Of a stretch of DNA of 64,000 nucleotides, positions 56,478 to 64,000 are shown piece by piece (positions within the stretch are counted from its first letter, which is position 1; every line of letters starts with the position of its first letter). A program made the position numbers and the translations under genes. The notes beneath the pieces are model-generated. The model was not told where the DNA came from and made no database searches. It worked only from the letters and a program-made list of their open reading frames with translations. Source of the DNA: JAEUPI01 sp044222685 (GTDB lineage Bacteria; Pseudomonadota; Gammaproteobacteria; Burkholderiales; Burkholderiaceae_C); the NCBI GenBank assembly GCA_044222685.1, contig JBGAMU010000002.1, positions 1 to 64,000 on the forward strand. Reading direction: 5' to 3'.

Positions 56478-58166
56478 TCAGCCGAACAGCGTGGTGCCCG
56501 GATCGCGCAGGACCTGACCGACGCGGCCGAACGCGTCGCGCAGCAGCGAGCGCGGCACCAGCTCGCGAGCCAGGCCCTCCTGCGACAGGCGATCGATCGA
56601 CTGCCGCCGCACCGCCCAGTGGCGCGCCTCGGTGGCGTCGAGCATCAGCCAGGGCCCTCGCTCCGGACCGCGCCACAGCACCAGCGCGCGCCGCCACTGG
56701 CCGCGCAGGAAGAGCGTGAGCCAGACGCCAGGCTTCCAGGGATCGGGAAGCGTCGGCGTCAACGGTTTCTCGTCGCCGCTGCGCCGGCGCTGGGTGACGG
56801 TCGCGGCATCGACCTGACCGGCGTCGAGCGCCTGCGGCAGCGAGGGACCGAAGCCGGTCGCCGCGTGTTGCGTGAAGTGGGTCAGTTCGGCGATGTCGTC
56901 GGCCGCCGCGGAGACGGCACGGGCGAAGCGCTGACGCTCATGCACCGCAATGCGCGCGATCGCCGACTGGAAGTGACGCGGCTCGAGTGCAGGGTTGGCG
57001 GCGATCTGGTCGACCAGCGATTGCGCGAAGGCCAGATTGGCCTGCAGGTCGCCGACCGCGCGGGTGTGCATCAGGAACGCGAGGTGATCGACGAATCGCC
57101 ACATCGGATGATCGGGGTCGTCGATCGCTGCCGGCTCGGCCAACGCGTGACGCAAGGCGCCGGGGTAGTAGCGCGACAGCAGTGGCAGGCCATCACGGGG
57201 CAGGCGGCGGTCGGCCATGATGGCGTCGAACAACTGGGACAGCCGCTCGACCGGGGCCGGAATCTCCTGCGCTGGCACCGCCGCGCCGAGTTCGACGATG
57301 CGCACCGGCATCACCTCGACCGGAACGACGCGGGCATGCGTCGACGGTTGTCCGGTGGAGTAACGCGACGAGCCTGCGAGGCCCTGTTCGACCTGACGCA
57401 GCAGGCCCTGCACGGATGCAGGTTGTCCATAGGCCGGCTGGGCGGCCCAGCTCGATGGTGGATGCCCCTGCCCGTCGTCGAAATCGGCGGCGGGGCGTTC
57501 CAGCTCGCGGCGCGCGCGCATCGCGTCGGTCAGCTCGATCGTCTGGCCCTCGTTGACGATCGTGCGGTGCGCCGCCGGCGACACGCCCTGCGCCTGCAGG
57601 CGCTGGCAAGCGGCCAGATACGTGTCGCGGATCGCCCGGATCAAGGGATCGGACGAGACGCGCAGGAACGAGGTCTGCGTTGCGCGCGAGATCGGCACCG
57701 CGCGTATCCCCACCATTAGCGCCCGAACCCACACCTCGGGCCGCAGCGGATTGGTCTCGCGCGAGGTGTTGATATCACCCACGAGCGCGGAGGTGAACGT
57801 GCGCAACTCGCGGATCTCGCTCTCGAGTTCGGATCCGGCGCGTTCGACGACACGGGCGATCTCGATGTCGGTGGTGATCTCGTCGTCCTCGACGAGGGCC
57901 AGTTCGAGACGCCCCGTTCGCGGCGCGGCGGCGGGTGCAGGGCTCTGGCCACGCTCCACCTGTTCGCGCAACGACGCCGCGGCGTGGCGCACGAAGTCGG
58001 CGCGGTGCATCGTCAGCAGGCGCGGCGCCTCGTGCTCATTGGCCAAGCGGCCGGGCGGGTTCTTGCGCCAATGTTCCAGCACGCCGTCGAGCATGCTTTC
58101 GAACACCGGCTCGGCCAGCCGCAGCTCGTGTTGGATGAAAGCCTGGAGAGTGGGTCTGGTGCTCAT
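56478..58166 (-). CDS. DUF1631 family protein
   Basis: A 562-residue protein of the DUF1631 family, known mainly from beta- and gamma-proteobacteria and of unknown function. A variable, Gly/Pro/Gln-rich middle (about 215-285) separates two helical parts. The C-terminal segment, WLTLFLRGQWRRALVLWRGPERGPWLML, resembles the PilZ-related C-terminal part that some members carry, though the RxxxR and D/NxSxxG motifs of PilZ are not evident. No signal peptide or membrane segment. The start is at 58166, just after the groEL terminator; the gene ends 33 bases before the patatin-protein start, so the two may share a transcript. Confidence 0.8.
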   Translation of the reverse strand: MSTRPTLQAFIQHELRLAEPVFESMLDGVLEHWRKNPPGRLANEHEAPRLLTMHRADFVRHAAASLREQVERGQSPAPAAAPRTGRLELALVEDDEITTDIEIARVVERAGSELESEIRELRTFTSALVGDINTSRETNPLRPEVWVRALMVGIRAVPISRATQTSFLRVSSDPLIRAIRDTYLAACQRLQAQGVSPAAHRTIVNEGQTIELTDAMRARRELERPAADFDDGQGHPPSSWAAQPAYGQPASVQGLLRQVEQGLAGSSRYSTGQPSTHARVVPVEVMPVRIVELGAAVPAQEIPAPVERLSQLFDAIMADRRLPRDGLPLLSRYYPGALRHALAEPAAIDDPDHPMWRFVDHLAFLMHTRAVGDLQANLAFAQSLVDQIAANPALEPRHFQSAIARIAVHERQRFARAVSAAADDIAELTHFTQHAATGFGPSLPQALDAGQVDAATVTQRRRSGDEKPLTPTLPDPWKPGVWLTLFLRGQWRRALVLWRGPERGPWLMLDATEARHWAVRRQSIDRLSQEGLARELVPRSLLRDAFGRVGQVLRDPGTTLFG

Positions 58167-58219
58167 CGCGCGCCGAGGCGGAACGACATGATTATGTGCG
58201 CTGACGAAAGCAAAGAAGA

Positions 58220-58247
58220 GGCCCGCCGGCGTTGCCGCCGGCGGGCC
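58220..58247 (-). terminator. Terminator of the groESL operon
   Basis: A perfect 11-base stem GGCCCGCCGGC / GCCGGCGGGCC with a 6-base loop lies 34 bases after the groEL stop. On the minus strand a T-rich TCTTCTTTG run follows. It separates groEL from the DUF1631 gene on the same strand. Confidence 0.8.
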
Positions 58248-58280
58248 TTCGTGGAGACTTAACGCGGGGGCGTCAGGCGA

Positions 58281-59930
<1,650 letters not shown>

Positions 59931-59955
59931 GTTCAATTCTCCGAATGCAGGTGGA

Positions 59956-60249
59956 TTACTTCTTCTCGATCACGGCGAAGAGGTCTTCTTCGCGCATCAC
60001 GAGCAGTTCGTCGCCGTCGACCTTGACGGTCTGGCCGCTGTACTAGCCGAACAGGACCCGGTCGCCGACCTTGACGTTGAGGGCGATGAAGTCGCCCTTG
60101 TCGTTGCGCTTGCCGGGGCCGACAGCGGTGACTTCACCTTGGTCGGGCTTTTCGGCGGCGTTATCGGGGATCACGATGCCCGAGGCGGTCTTGGTTTCGT
60201 TTTCGAGACGCTTGACGATCACGCGATCGTGCAACGGACGAAGTTTCAT
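59956..60249 (-). CDS. groES: Co-chaperonin GroES, interrupted by an in-frame TAG
   Basis: The frame from the ATG at 60249 (after GAAGGAGA) encodes GroES: MKLRPLHDRVIVKRLENE, GIVIPDNAAEKPDQGEV, GDRVLFG. Codon 69 (60045-60043) is TAG, where GroES proteins have lysine in VLFGKYSGQ; the frame then continues normally as YSGQTVKVDGDELLVMREEDLF to the true stop at 59956-59958, for 97 codons in all. One base change (AAG to TAG) explains it. The truncated 68-residue product would lack the C-terminal strand of the heptamer interface. Since groES is essential, a sequence error, a very recent mutation, readthrough or a second copy elsewhere are all possible. TAG is an ordinary stop for other genes here. 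Confidence 0.9.
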
Positions 60250-60343
60250 CACATCTCCTTCGAGGGTTTCTGTAAGCATTGAGGAGCGATCCGTGTAAGT
60301 GAGCGCTCATCTCGTAGCCGTGCCAATGTGCCGGCCGGAGTCG

Positions 60344-60370
60344 TTAGCACTCAAACAAGTCGAGTGCTAG
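60344..60370 (-). promoter_or_regulatory. CIRCE element (HrcA operator) of groESL
   Basis: TTAGCACTC-N9-GAGTGCTAG matches the CIRCE consensus TTAGCACTC-N9-GAGTGCTAA except for the last base. It lies about 95 bases before groES and immediately downstream of the -10 box, where HrcA binding would block transcription. This indicates heat-shock control by HrcA. Confidence 0.9.
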
Positions 60371-60378
60371 CAAACGGC

Positions 60379-60406
60379 ATTATAGGAACGACTGCGCTGT
60401 TTTCAA
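60379..60406 (-). promoter_or_regulatory. Sigma-70-type promoter of groESL
   Basis: On the minus strand TTGAAA (complement of 60401-60406) and a perfect TATAAT (complement of 60379-60384) are separated by 16 bases. Transcription would start at about 60372, at the edge of the CIRCE element, giving a leader of about 120 bases. Confidence 0.75.
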
Positions 60407-60440
60407 CCCCACCGGGCAGCGCTAGCGTGTGTCGCTGAAG

Positions 60441-60647
60441 TCAACAGGTCGGACTGCTGCTCGGCTCGGGCGCTGCGGGATCGCCCTGCGACCGGGACGA
60501 CGCGATGCGAAACTGCTCGCTAGCCCAAGCGCCCAGATCCTGGTTGCGGCAGCGTTCGCTACAAAAGGGTCGCCAGCGGTTGCTCGCCGCGTAGAGCGCC
60601 TGCTTGCCGCAGGTGGGACACGTGACCTTGAGCTCGGGCCTCGACAT
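60441..60647 (-). CDS. yacG: DNA gyrase inhibitor YacG
   Basis: A 68-residue zinc protein. The four cysteines fit YacG: CPTCGK near the start and FCSERCRNQDLGAWASE, forming a C4 zinc site, with the conserved RWRPFCS text. The C-terminal tail is disordered-looking (Ser/Pro-rich). It binds GyrB and limits gyrase activity. It follows zapD by 15 bases, in the order coaE-zapD-yacG common in this group. The stop is 35 bases before the groESL -35 box. Confidence 0.92.
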   Translation of the reverse strand: MSRPELKVTCPTCGKQALYAASNRWRPFCSERCRNQDLGAWASEQFRIASSRSQGDPAAPEPSSSPTC

Positions 60648-60662
60648 GGCAGCACGGGCGCT

Positions 60663-61418
60663 TCAGGCGCACAGGGTGAGATCGAACGACGCATCCTCCG
60701 CGACAGGCCGCAGGCGGCCATCCGATTCCGGACGCATCAGCCGAATCGACACCATCAGCCGATGGCCGCTGATCTCCGGCACCAGCCCCAACCCGGGGTC
60801 GATGTGGACGCGCATCAGCTGGTACGTCTTGCCGGCGGCCAAGCTCTGCTGGAACTGGCCGGCCGATGCCACGACCTTGTGCCGCACGCCCGAGTCGCGC
60901 AGCAGTTGCAGCAGAACGTGCAGAGCCTGCGCCAGCGGCATCATCGTGGCAACCCAGTGCGTCAGATCGGCCCGGCGCGCTGCAGGCTCGCGCTGCTGCC
61001 AGGCGTAGTAGGCAGGCAAGTCGAACTCGCAGGTGCCGCCAGGGATGCTGATCCGGCTGCGGATGCTCATCAGCCACTCGTTCGTCGTCAGCGACTGACC
61101 GGCTTTGCCCGGCAGCTGATTGAGTGCCTCATGTGCTCGCTCGATGCGGGCGACCACCTCGTCGAGTGCCTGCTGGGCGACCTGGGCATTGCCGCGATAG
61201 GCGAGCAATTGCTGCTTGTGCCGCTCGAGCTCCTTCAGCAGATCGGACTTCAGGTCGGCTCTTGAAGCGACGTCCATGATTTCGAACAACGTCACCATGG
61301 CGAAGTGATGATCCACCGCCGCGTCGCGGGGCAGCAGCTGTCCGATCCGATCGAACAGCTGCTCCAGTCGCAGCATTGTGCGGATGCCTTCCTGGAACGG
61401 ATACTCGTAAAGAACCAA
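60663..61418 (-). CDS. zapD: Cell division protein ZapD
   Basis: A 251-residue ZapD (DUF1342), which cross-links FtsZ filaments at the division ring. It starts VLYEYPFQEGIRTMLRLEQLFDR, has a helical region with KSDLLKELERHKQQL, and a C-terminal beta-domain with CEFDLPAYYAWQQ and TYQLMRVHIDPGLGLVPEISGHRLMVSI segments typical of the family. It lies between coaE and yacG on the same strand; all are probably one operon with pilCD. Confidence 0.93.
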   Translation of the reverse strand: MVLYEYPFQEGIRTMLRLEQLFDRIGQLLPRDAAVDHHFAMVTLFEIMDVASRADLKSDLLKELERHKQQLLAYRGNAQVAQQALDEVVARIERAHEALNQLPGKAGQSLTTNEWLMSIRSRISIPGGTCEFDLPAYYAWQQREPAARRADLTHWVATMMPLAQALHVLLQLLRDSGVRHKVVASAGQFQQSLAAGKTYQLMRVHIDPGLGLVPEISGHRLMVSIRLMRPESDGRLRPVAEDASFDLTLCA

Positions 61419-61471
61419 TCCCGGCGCTCCTGCCGGCGGACTGCCAGCGCGCTGGAGATTGTTTCACAGCA

Positions 61472-62092
61472 TCAATGCGCGTCCGTGGACAGGGGCGATG
61501 ACCAGAGATTCCACAGCGACTGCACGCTGGCGGCGAGGTCGTCGATGGTCGCGGGACCATCGTTGTAGATCACGGCGTCGGCGATGGCGCGCCGATGCGC
61601 ACGCGACGTCTGCTGCGCGATGACCATGCGCACCTGGTCTTCGCTCCACTGCGAGCGCTTCACCACACGCTGCACCTGGGTTGCCTCGCGGCAATCGACG
61701 ACCACGATCCGGTTGCATCGCCGTCGCCACAAGGACGATTCGGTCAGAAGCGGCACGTCGAACACGATGAGCGGTTCGATTGCTTTCATGGCTCGTTGCT
61801 GCGCCAGCGCGCCGATCATCGGGTGCAGCACGGCTTCCAGCCGGCGCCGGGCCGTCGGATCGGCGAACGCGAGTTCCCGCATGCGACCGCGATCCAACGC
61901 GCCGTCAGGATCAAGCGCTGCAGGGCCGAACTCGCGCTGGATTGCCGGCAGCGCCGCCCCGCCGGCTATCGTCAGCTCTTTGGCGATCGCGTCGGTGTCG
62001 ATCAGTCGCGCACCCAGTTTGACCCACAGGTTCGCGACCGTGCTTTTGCCGCTGCCGATGCCACCGGTGAGGCCGACCCGTCGCGCAGTCAC
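61472..62092 (-). CDS. coaE: Dephospho-CoA kinase
   Basis: A 206-residue CoaE, catalysing the last step of coenzyme A synthesis (phosphorylation of dephospho-CoA). The P-loop is GLTGGIGSGKST; DTDAIAKELT holds the substrate-binding aspartates; FDVPLLTES and VVVDCREATQVQRVVKR are further family blocks. It begins 16 bases after the pilD stop and is followed by zapD. Confidence 0.95.
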   Translation of the reverse strand: MTARRVGLTGGIGSGKSTVANLWVKLGARLIDTDAIAKELTIAGGAALPAIQREFGPAALDPDGALDRGRMRELAFADPTARRRLEAVLHPMIGALAQQRAMKAIEPLIVFDVPLLTESSLWRRRCNRIVVVDCREATQVQRVVKRSQWSEDQVRMVIAQQTSRAHRRAIADAVIYNDGPATIDDLAASVQSLWNLWSSPLSTDAH

Positions 62093-62108
62093 GGCAATGG
62101 GCGAAAAG

Positions 62109-63035
62109 CTAGGCCCAGCCCAGCCAGTCGAGGGCGCGCCTCGTGCCGAGCAGCATGATCACGATGCCGGCGCCGGCCAGAAACGGGCCGAACGGGACAT
62201 AGCGTCCCTCGCGCAACGCGCCGCCGAACTTCATGCCGATCCCCACCACCGCCCCCAGGATCGAGGCGGCCAGCACGATCGGCAGCAGCGCCTGCCAACC
62301 CAGCCAGGCTCCCATGGCCGCCAGCAGCTTGAAATCGCCGTAGCCCATGCCTTCCTTGCCAGTCGCCAGTTTGAACAACCAGTACACCGACCATAGGGTC
62401 AGGTAGCCGGCAGTCGCGCCGATGACGGCTTGCGTGATCGGAAGCGTCCAGCCAGCCGCAGATGCCAGCAGGCCGGCCCACAGCAGCGGCAGTGTGAGGT
62501 CGTCCGGCAGCACGGTGGTGTCCCAGTCGATCGCCGACAGGGCGAGCAAGGTCGCAGCGAAGCCGCACCACAGCAACGAGACCGGCTGCGCACCGTGGCG
62601 CCAGGCTATCGCGGCAAACACGGCGGCGCAAAGCGCCTCGATGAGCGGGTACCGCGCTGATATGGGTGTTTGGCAGTTCGCGCAGCGGGCACGAAGCCAC
62701 AGCCAGCTGACCAGCGGAATATTCTGGTACCAGCGGATCGGCTTGGCGCACGACGGGCAGCACGATCGCGGACGCGCCAGGCCGTAGGGCGACTGCTTGG
62801 CAATCGACTCGCCGAGGATCGCGGAGGCCTGCTGAATCGGCGTTGGTGCCGGCGTACCGAAGATGCGCTCGAACGATGCGGCGTCCTGCATCTGATGGTG
62901 GACGTCAGCCCACCAACGACGCTCCAGGATCAACGGCAAACGATGGATGACGACGTTCAGAAAGCTGCCGACGGCCAATCCAAGAATTGCCAGTGTCAGC
63001 GGGGACAGCAACAGATCGATCGGCACTCCTGCCAT
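62109..63035 (-). CDS. pilD: Type IV prepilin peptidase / N-methyltransferase
   Basis: A 308-residue membrane aspartyl protease that cleaves and methylates type IV pilins. The N-terminal methyltransferase part has GSFLNVVIHRLP and the zinc-type cysteine pairs CPSCAKPI and CANCQTPIS. The protease part has the two catalytic aspartates in AIDWDTTVLPD and the GYGDFKLLAAMGAWLGW motif. Seven or eight hydrophobic segments. It starts 3 bases after the pilC stop, so pilC and pilD are one transcript. Confidence 0.95.
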   Translation of the reverse strand: MAGVPIDLLLSPLTLAILGLAVGSFLNVVIHRLPLILERRWWADVHHQMQDAASFERIFGTPAPTPIQQASAILGESIAKQSPYGLARPRSCCPSCAKPIRWYQNIPLVSWLWLRARCANCQTPISARYPLIEALCAAVFAAIAWRHGAQPVSLLWCGFAATLLALSAIDWDTTVLPDDLTLPLLWAGLLASAAGWTLPITQAVIGATAGYLTLWSVYWLFKLATGKEGMGYGDFKLLAAMGAWLGWQALLPIVLAASILGAVVGIGMKFGGALREGRYVPFGPFLAGAGIVIMLLGTRRALDWLGWA

Positions 63036-63038
63036 GCG

Positions 63039-64000
63039 TCAGACGACGGCGCCCAGCTTGAAGATCGGCAGGTACATCGACACAACAATGCCACCGATCA
63101 ACACACCCAGGATCACGATGATGAATGGTTCCATCAGGCTCGACAGACCCTTGACCATCTCGTCGACCTCTTGCTCGTAGAACTCAGCGGCCTTGCCCAG
63201 CATGTGGTCGAGCGCACCGGACTCCTCGCCGATCGCGCACATCTGGAGCACCATCGCCGGAAAGACGCCGGTGGACTGCATCGAAGTCGTCAGAGGCGAA
63301 CCGGTGGAGACGTCCTTCTGAATCTGTTCGGTCGCCTCGACGAAGACCGCATTGCCAGACGCGCCCCCAACTGAATCGAGAGCCTCCACCAGCGGCACAC
63401 CGGCGGCGAACATCGTCGACAGTGTCCGCGTCCAGCGGGCGATCACCGACTTGTAGATCAGGTCACCGAAGATCGGAATCCGAAGGAAGAGGCGATCCAT
63501 CGCCTTCTGCATCTTCTCCGAACGCTTCCATGACTGAAGGAAGAAGTAGCCGCCCCCGCCGAGGAAGCCGAAGATGGCCCACCAGTACTTGACGAAGAAC
63601 TCGCTCATCGCGATCACCGCCAGCGTGGGCGCCGGGAGGTCGGCCCCGAAGGACTTGAACACGTCCTTGAACGCAGGGATCACGAAGATCATGATGACTG
63701 TCAGCACGACGAACGCCACCACGATAACCGCGATCGGGTACATCAACGCCGACTTGATCTTGCGCTTCAGCTCGAGTGTCTTTTCCTGGTAGATCGCCAG
63801 GCGGTCGAGCAGCGCCTCGAGAATACCGCCGGCCTCGCCGGCCTCGACCAGATTGCAGTACAGCGCATCGAAGTGCATCGGATGCTTGCGGAACGCCGCA
63901 GAAAGGCTGGTTCCGGTTTCCACGTCGGAGCGGATGTCGTTGAGCATGCGCGTCAGCCGCGGGTTCGTGCTGCCTCGCGCGACGATATCGAAGGCCTGCA
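63039..64000 (-). CDS. pilC: Type IV pilus inner-membrane platform protein PilC, C-terminal part (truncated by window edge)
   Basis: The frame runs off the right end of the window; about 319 C-terminal residues are present. The first in-frame ATG at 63947 is internal, since GSTNPRLTRML upstream of it is family text. It contains two GspF/PilC repeats: EAGEAGGILEALLDRLA in the first and GEESGALDHMLGKAAEFYE in the second, with three hydrophobic stretches (about ALMYPIAVIVVAFVVLTVIM, WWAIFGFLGGGGYF and PFIIVILGVLIGGIVV). It anchors the pilus assembly motor and works with PilD encoded next. Confidence 0.95.
   Translation of the reverse strand, partial: QAFDIVARGSTNPRLTRMLNDIRSDVETGTSLSAAFRKHPMHFDALYCNLVEAGEAGGILEALLDRLAIYQEKTLELKRKIKSALMYPIAVIVVAFVVLTVIMIFVIPAFKDVFKSFGADLPAPTLAVIAMSEFFVKYWWAIFGFLGGGGYFFLQSWKRSEKMQKAMDRLFLRIPIFGDLIYKSVIARWTRTLSTMFAAGVPLVEALDSVGGASGNAVFVEATEQIQKDVSTGSPLTTSMQSTGVFPAMVLQMCAIGEESGALDHMLGKAAEFYEQEVDEMVKGLSSLMEPFIIVILGVLIGGIVVSMYLPIFKLGAVV

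Noticed and set aside
59956..60249. TAG read as an amino acid genome-wide (stop-codon reassignment)
   Set aside because: Several well-formed genes here end in TAG at the family-expected C terminus (for example msrP at 50425 and fdhD at 22301), so TAG works as a stop.

Overview
The window is a high-GC, densely coded chromosome segment with the gene content and order of a beta-proteobacterium of the order Burkholderiales. The clearest markers are the pilC-pilD-coaE-zapD-yacG block, cytochrome c4 next to engB, msrPQ, a double-length UvrA, and CIRCE-controlled groESL. I saw no tRNA, rRNA, CRISPR array, phage or insertion sequence. The genus cannot be fixed from the sequence alone.

Layout. 1-2364: the end of a polyamine-type ABC transporter (binding protein, two permeases). 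2368-5828: a small unknown gene, a LysR regulator and, divergent from it, a fumarylacetoacetate-hydrolase-family enzyme plus a ketopantoate-reductase-like enzyme. 5997-22303: an oxalate/formate region. 22437-26409: a class III aminotransferase, an amidohydrolase and a COG0523 GTPase. 26427-38753: signalling genes (GGDEF/EAL protein with a periplasmic binding protein, hybrid histidine kinase, ECF sigma factor, two-component pair), interspersed with an SAF-domain oxidoreductase, a DUF374 acyltransferase and an MFS carrier. 38731-46743: a cytochrome c-P460 fusion, two unknown genes and the tandem UvrA. 46973-51849: a TRAP transporter, msrPQ and an unknown gene. 51965-64000: housekeeping genes (cytochrome c4, engB, hydrolase, patatin/POTRA/barrel protein, DUF1631 protein, groEL, groES, yacG, zapD, coaE, pilD, partial pilC).

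The main system is an apparent oxalate regulon. One minus-strand operon encodes oxalyl-CoA decarboxylase (oxc), formyl-CoA transferase (frc), an ADP-forming acyl-CoA synthetase, and an NAD-linked molybdenum formate dehydrogenase whose gamma and beta subunits are fused. It would take oxalate to CO2 and NADH. A divergent Crp/Fnr-type regulator lacks FNR-type cysteines but keeps the FNR DNA-reading residues E-x-x-S-R. A perfect palindrome, TTGACCGCGGTCAA, lies between it and oxc. A nearly identical palindrome, with matching downstream promoter bases, lies in front of tctC of a tripartite tricarboxylate (tctCBA) transporter operon 5 kb away. This points to tctCBA as an oxalate uptake system under the same regulator. 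mobA and fdhD, needed for the molybdenum cofactor of formate dehydrogenase, lie directly beyond it.

Other notable points are an in-frame TAG at codon 69 of groES, and a dispersed hairpin repeat (core GGCGG-TAC-CCGCC) in intergenic gaps near 5.9, 22.4 and 35.1-35.4 kb. The 0.7 kb gap at 35031-35742 is repeat-rich and appears to hold no gene.
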